Assembly: GCA_002392655.1 (NCBI GenBank)
Contig: DGHK01000063.1
Location: 13,669-59,541 of the forward strand
Source: Lachnospiraceae bacterium UBA3850
GTDB taxonomy: Bacteria > Bacillota > Clostridia > Lachnospirales > Lachnospiraceae
Direction: 5' to 3'
DNA: 45,873 nucleotides
The notes beneath the pieces were generated by a model. That model made no database searches and was not told the origin of the DNA. It saw nothing but the letters and a program-made list of their open reading frames with translations. Shown piece by piece: positions 24,325 through 32,725 of this stretch. The translations under genes and the position numbers were made by a program. Position 1 is the stretch's first letter. Each line of letters begins with the position of its first letter.

Positions 24325-27300
24325 ATGAACGGTAAGGAAATAAAAGAAAGTTTAAAGAAAATAGTTTTCTTTAAAATCAATAAATACAGCATAATAACTA
24401 TACTTCTTGCAATCGTTATCAACGTAGCCGGCGGAAAGGTGGCCGGAGTTCTCGGACTGCCTATCTGGTTTGATACGGTGGGAACGATGCTGGTTGCTAT
24501 TAAGTTCGGTCCTATAGCGGGTGCCCTGGTTGGACTTGGTTCCCCGCTTATTTCGTCGTGCATTAATGGAACAGATCCTATCTACTCTCTGGTCGGTTTA
24601 ATGGTTGGAGTTGTCGTAGGTTTCCTTTACCCTAGAAATGAAAGTGAAGATTTGCTGGGAATCGTATCACTGGCTGTTCTGGTCGGGCTGCTTTCCACAT
24701 TTATTTGTATACCTCTGAATTCAGCAGTGAATGGCGGATATACCGGAAATAAGTGGGGAGACGCTCTTTTTGACATGCTTTACAATACATTTCATAAATC
24801 AAACTTCAATGTGTTTGCGGCAGAAAGCTTTATAGATGTTCCCGATAGAGTTATATCAATGACTTTGGCGCTATGTATGATTAAAGCAGAGGATGCAATA
24901 GTCGGTAAGAGAAAGCTCCGTAAGAGCATAATGAACAGCCGTACTACCGGTCTCATACTAATTGCGCTTTCTTTTGGACTTCTCGGAATGCAGAAGGCAG
25001 TGGTTTGGGCAGCTGACAATAATGACGAGGAAAAAGAGGAGTCTACAATTGAGGATTATAAGGCCGATTATGAAGCCGTAACTTATGGAGGCGGCGAAGG
25101 CGTTCTGACGGCACAGGTAAATGCAGTCGCTCAGACGGACGACGGATTTATGTGGGTTGGTACTTATTCGGGTCTCTACAAATATGATGGTGTTTATTTT
25201 GAACAGGTTTATCTGGACGATCGTATAAGTAATGTTATGACTCTTGTTACTGATTCGAAGGGGAGACTCTGGATCGGAACAAATGACTGTGGACTATGCT
25301 GCTATGACATGTCGACAGATGAAGCAAAGTTTTACGATACGGAAAGCGGACTTGCTGCAGATTCCATAAGAGAAATCTGCGAAGATAAGTACGGAAATAT
25401 ATATGTAGGAACAGTACTCGCCACATCAAGAATCTCTCCTGATGGCGAAGTTAAGACCTACAATGAATGGGAGGACATATACTATGTTCAATCCTTTGAT
25501 GCACTTGAAGACGGAAGCGTCATAGGTGTTACAAACGGCGGAGTGTTCTTCCTGATAAAAGATGATACACTGCTTGACACTTCGTTATTTGACAGGGATG
25601 AGGGCGTATCCTACAGATATGCAGCTTATTCAGGAGAAGAGATACTTGTAGGAACAACTTCAAATATAATTGATAGATATGTTGTCGAGGATAATAAGTT
25701 AAACTATCTCGGTAATATGGAGATAAATAACTTCAGTTTCTTTAACCTGCTATCTTATGACAAAGTAAATGACGGATTCTTCATCTGCTGTGAGAACGGT
25801 CTGGGCTTTTTGGACAGAAAAACATACAAAGCCATAGATATGTCAAGCGTGGGCTTTGATGGTGCGGCAAGTGATGTATGTGTTGATAATCAGGGTAATA
25901 TCTGGTTTGCTTCAAGTAAGCATGGTCTTCTTAAGTATTCCAAAACTCCATTCAGCAACATAACCAAGAGAGCGGATGTTGAGTGTGGAGTAGTAAATTC
26001 GTTAAAACTAATCGGTAATGAACTTTTTATAGGTACTGATAACGGGCTCAGGATTATCAATATGAAAACCTATAAAGAGATTGAAAAGCCTTATTCCGAT
26101 ATGTTTGATGATGTCAGAGTCAGAAATATCCAACCAGATTCAAAAGGAAATATATGGGTATCAACCTATGGTGAGATAGGTATCGTATGTATAGATAAGA
26201 ATAATAATACTACTTCCTATAGTGAGAAAAATCATAATCTGGCCGGTAGTATGGGCCGTTCTGTTATAGAGCTTTCGGATGGCAGAATACTTGCAGCCAG
26301 CAACATGGGACTTACATTTATAAAGGATGGAAAAGCAGTTAAAAACCTCGGTGAAAAGGATGGACTGAATAACAAGTATATTCTGACCATGGTCGAGAAA
26401 GAGGACGGTTCTATAATGGCCGGCTCAGATGGAGACGGAATCTATATCATCAAGGATGATAAGGTGGTAGATCATATAGGAAAGGAAGAGGGACTTGATA
26501 CAGCTGTTGTTCTTCGTATAGTCAAGTGTACCGGAGGATATCTGTATGTAACCAGTAACGCTCTTTACTATGATGACGGAGGCAGAGTCAGACGACTGAC
26601 GAATTTCCCTTATACAAATAATTATGATATCAAGATGTCAGATGACGGAATGTGCTGGATCACATCAAGTGCCGGTTTGTACATCGTAAAAGAAAGCGTA
26701 CTACTCGCAGATGGAGAATACAAATGTACTCTTCTGGATTCAAACTGGGGACTTAAAACTTCCTTTGTAGCAACCTCATGGAATGAACAGGTTGGAAACG
26801 ATCTCTATCTGTGTTGCACCGACGGAGTAAGAAGGATAGCCACTGACAGCTATGATGTAGGCATTGAGCGTTACAGACCGCAGCTTAAGTCTGTTGTTGT
26901 GGGTGAGGATGTTCTGCAGGGGCAGGGTAAAAACAAGTGCGTTGTACCTGCTACTCTTGATCGTATAGAATTTAATATATCAGTAAACAATTACTCTCTT
27001 TCCAATCCTCTGATACACTATTATCTGGAGGGTGCGGGTGACAGTGGTATAACCTGTCTGCAGAGTGAGATAATACCGCTCAGCTATACTAATCTTCCGT
27101 ATGGAGATTATAAGCTGCATATTGAGATACTTGATGAGTCTACACTTGGGGTTCTTCAGGATACAGTGATAGATGTTAAGAAAGAAGCAATGATGTACGA
27201 GAAATTACATTTCCGTATATATCTGCTTGTTGTCTGTGGACTTTCTTTAATGTATATCGCCTGGCTGATCTATGCACTAGTTAAGCGCACATACAGGATC

Positions 27301-28248
27301 AGAGGTCTCCAGAAGGAAATGATCATTGACCCGATGACGGGAGTGCTGAATAAAGCGGGCTCTGCTAAAGCACTTAAGAATTCATGCGAATCAGAGGTTG
27401 GTATACTGATGATGATCGATCTGGATTCTTTTAAGCTGGTAAATGATATCTACGGTCATGATATGGGTGACAAGATACTTATCAGATTTGCTGAACTACT
27501 TAGGGAAACAACTGATGAGGATGATGTCATAGGTCGTATCGGTGGAGATGAGTTTGTAGGATTTGTCAACAACACCATAGACGAGGGTGAGGTTGCGAAG
27601 ATTACCCGCTATATGAATAAGGAGCTTATGAAATCTGCCAAGTCTCTCATGGGTGATGATATGAGTATTCCTCTCGGAACATCTATCGGAGCCGTTCGTG
27701 TTCCTCAAGAAGGAACCGAATACGAGGAACTGATGAAGAAAGCAGACAAGGCTCTGTATGCTGTAAAACAGAATGGAAAGCATGGCTACCATTTCTACCA
27801 GAATAACAGTGATACAAAGAGTAATGAAGAGGAAGAAAACGATAAGAATAATCTGAAAGAGATAAAACAGATAATCGGTGAGAGAAATGAAGGAAAGGGC
27901 GCTTACAGCGTTAACTTTGAAACCTTGCAGGTTATCTATAAGTTCCTTAACAGAAATGATAAACAGACCAATCATGTGTCGGGATTTATCAGATTTACCC
28001 TTGAAGCAACGAATGGTGCGGAGCTTAAAGATGAGATAAAGGACAGCTTTGAGGATTACTTAATAGTTCATCTGAAGAAGAACGACGTTGTCAGCCGTTA
28101 CTCGGGAAGCTTCTTTGTACTTTGTGTTGGATGTGACGGGGAAAAATATGAGGATATAGCTAATCGTTTGATTGATGGATGGCATAGTGATGAAAGCTTT
28201 AAGGATTATAAGGCTGAGTATGAGATAGAAAGAGTAGGTAGTGAATAA
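24325..28248 (+). CDS. ECF-S-like membrane domain, beta-propeller sensor and tandem GGDEF diguanylate cyclase
   Basis: This 1307-residue protein has four parts. Residues 1-225 are a multi-spanning domain that reads like an ECF-transporter substrate-binding (S) subunit (LGLPIWFDTVGTMLVAIKFG, then GALVGLGSPLISS) with a further helix at about 209-226. Residues 235-850 are two-component-regulator-type propeller repeats (WVGTYSGLYKYDG, IWFASSKHGLLKYS). A Y_Y_Y-like beta domain (855-960) and a helix (about 966-985) follow. The GGDEF domain has intact GGDEF at about 1073-1077 and DLDSFKLVND, so it should make cyclic di-GMP from GTP. The RxxD inhibitory site is DEDD here. A second, degenerate GGDEF (SGSFF near 1259) ends the protein. 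The amidase gene follows after 24 bases. Confidence 0.85.
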   Translation: MNGKEIKESLKKIVFFKINKYSIITILLAIVINVAGGKVAGVLGLPIWFDTVGTMLVAIKFGPIAGALVGLGSPLISSCINGTDPIYSLVGLMVGVVVGFLYPRNESEDLLGIVSLAVLVGLLSTFICIPLNSAVNGGYTGNKWGDALFDMLYNTFHKSNFNVFAAESFIDVPDRVISMTLALCMIKAEDAIVGKRKLRKSIMNSRTTGLILIALSFGLLGMQKAVVWAADNNDEEKEESTIEDYKADYEAVTYGGGEGVLTAQVNAVAQTDDGFMWVGTYSGLYKYDGVYFEQVYLDDRISNVMTLVTDSKGRLWIGTNDCGLCCYDMSTDEAKFYDTESGLAADSIREICEDKYGNIYVGTVLATSRISPDGEVKTYNEWEDIYYVQSFDALEDGSVIGVTNGGVFFLIKDDTLLDTSLFDRDEGVSYRYAAYSGEEILVGTTSNIIDRYVVEDNKLNYLGNMEINNFSFFNLLSYDKVNDGFFICCENGLGFLDRKTYKAIDMSSVGFDGAASDVCVDNQGNIWFASSKHGLLKYSKTPFSNITKRADVECGVVNSLKLIGNELFIGTDNGLRIINMKTYKEIEKPYSDMFDDVRVRNIQPDSKGNIWVSTYGEIGIVCIDKNNNTTSYSEKNHNLAGSMGRSVIELSDGRILAASNMGLTFIKDGKAVKNLGEKDGLNNKYILTMVEKEDGSIMAGSDGDGIYIIKDDKVVDHIGKEEGLDTAVVLRIVKCTGGYLYVTSNALYYDDGGRVRRLTNFPYTNNYDIKMSDDGMCWITSSAGLYIVKESVLLADGEYKCTLLDSNWGLKTSFVATSWNEQVGNDLYLCCTDGVRRIATDSYDVGIERYRPQLKSVVVGEDVLQGQGKNKCVVPATLDRIEFNISVNNYSLSNPLIHYYLEGAGDSGITCLQSEIIPLSYTNLPYGDYKLHIEILDESTLGVLQDTVIDVKKEAMMYEKLHFRIYLLVVCGLSLMYIAWLIYALVKRTYRIRGLQKEMIIDPMTGVLNKAGSAKALKNSCESEVGILMMIDLDSFKLVNDIYGHDMGDKILIRFAELLRETTDEDDVIGRIGGDEFVGFVNNTIDEGEVAKITRYMNKELMKSAKSLMGDDMSIPLGTSIGAVRVPQEGTEYEELMKKADKALYAVKQNGKHGYHFYQNNSDTKSNEEEENDKNNLKEIKQIIGERNEGKGAYSVNFETLQVIYKFLNRNDKQTNHVSGFIRFTLEATNGAELKDEIKDSFEDYLIVHLKKNDVVSRYSGSFFVLCVGCDGEKYEDIANRLIDGWHSDESFKDYKAEYEIERVGSE

Positions 28249-28272
28249 AGAACAGCTAATCGAGGTAAGGGA

Positions 28273-29328
28273 ATGAATAGCAAGAGAAAACATATATCTA
28301 TTTTACTTGTAATGCTTTTTATCTTTTCCATATGTGCATCCTTTGGAACAGATGTAAATGCAGCTTCCGGAGAATGGATTCAGGAAAAGGATCAGCGCTG
28401 GTGGTACAAGTATAGTGATGGTTCATATGCAAAAAGTGAATATATAGATGGATACTGGCTGGATGAAAGTGGCTGGTATGATGGTACCTGGAATGCAGAG
28501 TGGCAGAGTAATAGTGCCGGCTGGTGGTATCAGGCAACAGCGTGGTATCCAACAGACTGCTGGCTTAAAATAGACGGCAGCTGGTACCATTTCAATAAAA
28601 CGGGTTATATGAGCACTAACAGATGGATAGGCACCTCATATGTCGGAAAAGACGGAGCATGGATAGAGGGCTATACCAATCCGGATGGATCTGTCGGTGG
28701 TAAGAATAAAGTTGTTGTTATAGATCCGGGACATTCGTCTGTGATTAGCAGAGAATCAGAACCTCTTGGACCGGGCTCTTCGCAGTACAAAGCGAAGGAT
28801 ACTATGGGAACCAGGGGCGTCAGCACGGGACTACCCGAGTATAAGCTGACACTTCAGATAGCTGAGCAGCTTAAAGTCGAGCTGGAGGCCAGAGGCTACG
28901 ATGTTGTTATGACGCGATACGACAGCAGTGCACCTATCTCGTGTAAGGAGAGAGCAGAGATTGCAAATAATGCAGAGGCTGACGCATATATCAGACTCCA
29001 TGGTGATGGTTCGACAGACAGAAATGCAAGCGGAGCTATGTGCATATGCATAACCTCCACCAATCCTTACATTTCCAGTATGTATGGTGAATGCAGAAAA
29101 CTCTCTGATGATGTTCTGAGAGAATACTGCTTAGCTACGGGATTACCAAAAAGAAATATATGGGAAACCGATACGATGTCAGGTAATAACTGGAGCAAGG
29201 TTCCAACAACGCTTATTGAGATGGGATTTATGACCAATCCATATGAGGACGCACTTATGGCAGATCCGAGCTTCCAGAAGAGGATGGTTACAGGACTTGC
29301 AAACGGAATTGACGCCTACCTCAAATAA
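28273..29328 (+). CDS. Secreted N-acetylmuramoyl-L-alanine amidase (Amidase_3) with wall-binding repeats
   Basis: The enzyme cuts the amide bond between N-acetylmuramic acid and L-alanine in peptidoglycan. The 351-residue protein has a signal peptide (to about residue 32), W/G-rich wall-binding repeats (about 35-130) and a C-terminal Amidase_3 domain. Zinc ligands are visible as H154 (IDPGHSS), E189 (LPEYKLTL) and H243 (YIRLHGDG), with the catalytic E316 (TLIEMGFMTN). The binding repeats precede the catalytic domain, whereas in the CAP and transglutaminase proteins they follow it. The gene starts 24 bases after the diguanylate cyclase gene and probably shares its transcript, so wall cleavage may be linked to c-di-GMP signalling. 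Confidence 0.92.
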   Translation: MNSKRKHISILLVMLFIFSICASFGTDVNAASGEWIQEKDQRWWYKYSDGSYAKSEYIDGYWLDESGWYDGTWNAEWQSNSAGWWYQATAWYPTDCWLKIDGSWYHFNKTGYMSTNRWIGTSYVGKDGAWIEGYTNPDGSVGGKNKVVVIDPGHSSVISRESEPLGPGSSQYKAKDTMGTRGVSTGLPEYKLTLQIAEQLKVELEARGYDVVMTRYDSSAPISCKERAEIANNAEADAYIRLHGDGSTDRNASGAMCICITSTNPYISSMYGECRKLSDDVLREYCLATGLPKRNIWETDTMSGNNWSKVPTTLIEMGFMTNPYEDALMADPSFQKRMVTGLANGIDAYLK

Positions 29329-29405
29329 TTGATAGTCAATTATGATAATGAAATGGAAAAAAACTCTTAAAATCCAGTACATATTCATAAAAATACTAAA
29401 AATCC

Positions 29406-29433
29406 TTGAGTTTTAAGTCTATTGTGTTATAAT
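29406..29433 (+). promoter_or_regulatory. Promoter for the L,D-transpeptidase gene
   Basis: TTGAGT (29406-29411), a 16-base spacer and a perfect TATAAT (29428-29433). Transcription starts near 29440, so the Met codon at 29422 cannot be the translation start. Confidence 0.75.
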
Positions 29434-29484
29434 GCGACTGAATTAGTATATTGTTTTTTAGTAATGAAAAGGATGAGTGAGGAA

Positions 29485-30783
29485 ATGAAAAAACATGTAG
29501 TAAGTCTCACAAGGCTTATGGTTTTACTTGCGGCAGTCCTGATGATTGTTTTTAATACAACAGCTGTAAAAGCAGAAGAAATTGGTCAGGAAGCGCGGGA
29601 GACTGTGGTAGCCGGCGGAGAAAAGGATCAGACAGAAGAAACCGATTCCGAAGATGGAAACGGTGAAAAGAAAGAAAATGAACAGAATCAGTCAGAGCAG
29701 CAGGAACAGCAGCAGGAACAGCAGCAGGAAGAGCAGAAGCAGCCTGAACAGCCACAGGGAAAAGATCAATGGATGAATTCCAATGGCAGATGGTGGTATA
29801 AGCTTGCAAATGGTTCTTGGGCTCTTGGATGGAAGCAGATAGACGGAAAGTGGTACTATTTTGATAAGGATGGCTATATAGCTACCGGTTGGCTCGAGGT
29901 TTCGGGTGTATGGTACTTCATGAGTGATGATGGCGTAATGCTTACAGGCTGGGTAAACGATAAGGGTACCTGGTATTATATGGATAAGTCCGGCGTCCTT
30001 CATACCGGCTGGGTTCAGTCAGGTGGTAAGTGGTATCTGATGAAGAAGAGCGGTGCTATGGCTACAAGATGGGAGCAGGATGGTGACGGTACCTGGTACT
30101 TCTTTAAGGATAATGGAGAGATGTCAGTAGGTTGGTGCCATGATGGCTCGAACTGGTACCATATGGATAAGAGTGGTCATATGGAAACTGGCTGGGTTAA
30201 GGAAGATGGAAAGTGGTATTACCTGAAGAACTCAGGCGCACTTGCTTGGAATCAGTGGATTAGTGATCACGGTACATGGTATCATGTTGATAAGAGCGGT
30301 GTTATGCAGACAGGTAAGTTTACCGATACTGATGGAACTACTTATGACCTCGGAACTAGCGGAGGTATCGTAGATCTCACAGCTCAGAAGGCACAGCAGT
30401 ATTCAAGTAATACAAATTACCTGATCATGGTTGATCGTTCAGCTCATATGGTATATATATATCAGGGCAGACAGGGTAACTGGACAACACTTAAGTCATT
30501 CTCATGTACTGATGGTGTTGGAACACCTAATGGAACATTCCAGATAGGAATCCACAATTATCACTTCGGTGAGGAAAAGGGTTATACATGTTGGTATGCT
30601 TCACAGATATCTGGAGAGATCCTGTTCCATTCAGTACTTTATTCACCGGGAAGCCAGTCAAGCATAATTGACGGAAGACTGGGAATAACAGCATCACATG
30701 GATGTATCAGACTTGATATAAACAATGCTAAGTTTATATATGAAAACATTCCTTCAGGAACCAAGGTTATCATATATCAGTAA
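29485..30783 (+). CDS. Secreted L,D-transpeptidase (YkuD) with cell-wall-binding repeats
   Basis: YkuD enzymes form 3-3 cross-links in peptidoglycan or attach proteins to it. The 432-residue protein has a signal peptide (MKKHVVSLTRLMVLLAAVLM, cleaved near VKA), an acidic and glutamine-rich linker (EQQQEQQQEE), about nine W/G-rich choline/glucan-binding-type repeats (about residues 90-290) and a C-terminal YkuD domain. The catalytic motif is SHGCIRLD, with Cys 407 when counted from 29485. The start is uncertain: ATG at 29464 lacks a ribosome site, while 29485 has AAAGGA 11 bases upstream; 29473 is also possible. It has its own promoter and terminator. Confidence 0.88.
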   Translation: MKKHVVSLTRLMVLLAAVLMIVFNTTAVKAEEIGQEARETVVAGGEKDQTEETDSEDGNGEKKENEQNQSEQQEQQQEQQQEEQKQPEQPQGKDQWMNSNGRWWYKLANGSWALGWKQIDGKWYYFDKDGYIATGWLEVSGVWYFMSDDGVMLTGWVNDKGTWYYMDKSGVLHTGWVQSGGKWYLMKKSGAMATRWEQDGDGTWYFFKDNGEMSVGWCHDGSNWYHMDKSGHMETGWVKEDGKWYYLKNSGALAWNQWISDHGTWYHVDKSGVMQTGKFTDTDGTTYDLGTSGGIVDLTAQKAQQYSSNTNYLIMVDRSAHMVYIYQGRQGNWTTLKSFSCTDGVGTPNGTFQIGIHNYHFGEEKGYTCWYASQISGEILFHSVLYSPGSQSSIIDGRLGITASHGCIRLDINNAKFIYENIPSGTKVIIYQ

Positions 30784-30802
30784 GACGTAAAAATATACAA
30801 AG

Positions 30803-30828
30803 GATGACAGCTTCGGCTGTCATCTTTT
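30803..30828 (+). terminator. Intrinsic terminator after the L,D-transpeptidase gene
   Basis: GATGACAGC-TTCG-GCTGTCATC followed by T4. The UUCG loop makes this a very stable hairpin. Confidence 0.85.
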
Positions 30829-30831
30829 GGT

Positions 30832-30860
30832 TTGGATTTATATAGCTATTGTGATAAAAT
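30832..30860 (+). promoter_or_regulatory. Candidate promoter for the membrane protein gene
   Basis: TTGGAT (30832-30837), a 17-base spacer and TAAAAT (30855-30860), 40 bases before the start codon. Confidence 0.45.
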
Positions 30861-30899
30861 GTCATAGATATAAAATCACTTTAAAAGGATAGTTTAGCT

Positions 30900-31700
30900 A
30901 TGTACAAGCTTTCAGAAACAGAGGTTCTTGCCGCACCATCTGAGTATGTCGACGAGAAAAGTTATTCAATAAAAAAGTATGAGACGACAGAGGGCGATGG
31001 TGGATTTCTGGATTCCTTTAATGCGCTTAAATCACTGATAGATTTCAACTATCTAGAGTACAAGGAACAGCTCAGGACTCTCACCAAAAGAAAAGAGAGA
31101 TTAGAAAAGGATTATCACTATTCCATAAAAATGATGATAGTGGACTTTCTGATTCCCTTTGCCTATGCTCTTATAGTATATCTGATTTCGAAAATCGGAC
31201 TTAAGATTCAGGGCTTCGGGCTGCTTTATACAATTCTTGTTCTGTTTCTTCCAGTATTTTTCTTTATATGTGATTTTTTATATGCTCCTGCATTTGTAAA
31301 AAATGCAATCGCATATAAAAAGCAGATGGTAATCTTGAACAGCAGCTCCTCAATGATTGAATACAGAAAGAAGAATAACATCACATCATTTAATGATGAG
31401 AAGACATTTCTGAAAAACAAGATAAGTGAGTGCAACCAGTTTTATGAGGATATGACGATAGAGGGTTGGAATAAAAAGGATTCAAACGATGCCTGGAAAA
31501 ACAGTGATGAAATGACGGATGAACAGAGACAGATTCTCGACAGGATGAGATCACTCAGTGTCTTCCAGGAATGTCATGCGTCAGTTATGGAGACCAGAGG
31601 CCACGTAGGTATGGGATGGATTCTTATAGGATTTATCTTTGCGGTTGATCTCGCACTGTTTGTATTTATGCTTGATGCAGGTAATATACTGCTGTTTTAG
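30900..31700 (+). CDS. Membrane protein with coiled-coil segment, function unknown
   Basis: The 266-residue protein has a soluble N-terminus with a charged helix rich in Lys/Glu (YKEQLRTLTKRKERLEKDYH, about residues 55-75). Two hydrophobic segments come next (about 82-101 and 106-128), then a soluble middle of about 100 residues and a last hydrophobic segment (GWILIGFIFAVDLALFVFML, about 238-258). I recognise no family. The gene is monocistronic, between the L,D-transpeptidase and tRNA-Ser. No clear ribosome site is seen beyond AAAAGGA at about ten bases from the ATG. Confidence 0.7.
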   Translation: MYKLSETEVLAAPSEYVDEKSYSIKKYETTEGDGGFLDSFNALKSLIDFNYLEYKEQLRTLTKRKERLEKDYHYSIKMMIVDFLIPFAYALIVYLISKIGLKIQGFGLLYTILVLFLPVFFFICDFLYAPAFVKNAIAYKKQMVILNSSSSMIEYRKKNNITSFNDEKTFLKNKISECNQFYEDMTIEGWNKKDSNDAWKNSDEMTDEQRQILDRMRSLSVFQECHASVMETRGHVGMGWILIGFIFAVDLALFVFMLDAGNILLF

Positions 31701-31723
31701 AAATGGCTCTTTTAAAGGAAAAA

Positions 31724-31753
31724 TTGACATAAAAGAGACATATATTATATAAT
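31724..31753 (+). promoter_or_regulatory. Promoter for tRNA-Ser
   Basis: A perfect TTGACA (31724-31729), an 18-base spacer and a perfect TATAAT (31748-31753), 11 bases before the tRNA. Confidence 0.85.
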
Positions 31754-31764
31754 TATGTTTTACT

Positions 31765-31853
31765 GGAGTCGTATCGAAGTGGTCATAACGGGGCTGACTC
31801 GAAATCAGTTAGGCGCTAACCGCGCCCCGCGGGTTCGAATCCCGCCGACTCCG
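31765..31853 (+). tRNA. tRNA-Ser (anticodon CGA)
   Basis: It is an 89-base class II tRNA with acceptor GGAGTCG/CGACTCC, anticodon stem CTGA/TCAG around loop CTCGAAA with anticodon CGA (reads UCG), a long variable arm (GGCGC..GCGCC), T-loop TTCGAAT and discriminator G, as expected for Ser. CCA is not encoded. Confidence 0.95.
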
Positions 31854-31882
31854 CACTGTTTTTTTAACAAAGGAGTGATAAG

Positions 31883-32722
31883 ATGTATAAGATAGTAAGA
31901 AAAGAATCACTCAATCCGACAGTTACTTTGATGGAGGTTGAGGCACCGCTTGTAGCCCGCAAGGCTGAGCCGGGACAGTTTATAATCTTCAGAGCAACTG
32001 AAGACGGAGAGAGAATCCCACTGACTATCGCGGGTTACGATAGGGAGAAGGGAACTGTAACTATTATCTTCCAGATAGTAGGTGCAGGAACAGAGATACT
32101 TAATTCTCTGAATGTCGGAGAGTATATCCACGACTTCGTAGGACCTCTCGGAAATGCTACAGAGGTTGAAGGCCTTAAGAAGGTAGCAGTTGTCGGCGGT
32201 GGTGTTGGTTGTGCGATAGCTTATCCTGTTGCTAAGAAGCTTCATGATATAGGATGTTCAGTAACATCTATAGTAGGCTTCAGAAACAAGGATCTTATAA
32301 TCCTTGAGGATGAGTTCAGAGCAGCTTCAGACAACTATATCCTTATGACAGATGATGGATCTGCAGGTGAAAAGGGCGTAGTTACAGCTCCACTTGAGGA
32401 ACTCATCAAAAATGGCGAGGAGTTCGATGAGGTTATAGCTATCGGACCATTGATCATGATGAAGTTTGTTGTAATGACAACAAAGAAGTATAACGTTAAA
32501 ACCGTAGTCAGCATGAACCCTATTATGGTTGATGGTACAGGTATGTGCGGATGCTGCAGACTTACCGTTGGCGGAAAAACAAAGTTTGCCTGTGTAGATG
32601 GACCGGATTTTGACGGATTTGAAGTAGACTTCGATGAGGCTATGGCAAGAGGTGGTATCTATAAACCATTTGAGCTTAAAGCCAGAGAAGAAGCATGTAA
32701 TATGCTGAATAAGGAGGTGTAG
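31883..32722 (+). CDS. nfnA: NfnA-type FAD/NAD-binding subunit (ferredoxin:NADP+ oxidoreductase)
   Basis: This is the small subunit of NADH-dependent reduced ferredoxin:NADP+ oxidoreductase, an electron-bifurcating transhydrogenase of anaerobes. It is related to the PyrK/sulfide dehydrogenase reductases. The 279-residue protein has the FAD-binding barrel (ERIPLTIAGYDR), the NAD-binding motif VVGGGVGCAIAYPVAKKL and a C-terminal [2Fe-2S] site: C222, C225 and C237, with D217 nearby as the likely non-Cys ligand known in this family. AAGGAG lies seven bases before the ATG. The partner gene starts three bases after the stop. In some genomes this pair is annotated as glutamate synthase accessory genes. 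Confidence 0.88.
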   Translation: MYKIVRKESLNPTVTLMEVEAPLVARKAEPGQFIIFRATEDGERIPLTIAGYDREKGTVTIIFQIVGAGTEILNSLNVGEYIHDFVGPLGNATEVEGLKKVAVVGGGVGCAIAYPVAKKLHDIGCSVTSIVGFRNKDLIILEDEFRAASDNYILMTDDGSAGEKGVVTAPLEELIKNGEEFDEVIAIGPLIMMKFVVMTTKKYNVKTVVSMNPIMVDGTGMCGCCRLTVGGKTKFACVDGPDFDGFEVDFDEAMARGGIYKPFELKAREEACNMLNKEV

Positions 32723-32725
32723 ACG

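Noticed and set aside
24225..24563. N-terminal extension of the SDR-like frame
   Set aside because: It is the reverse-strand shadow of the start of the sensor gene and its promoter; no SDR homology is present there.
29422..29463. Earlier start for the L,D-transpeptidase
   Set aside because: The codon overlaps the -10 region of the promoter at 29406-29433 and would not be transcribed.
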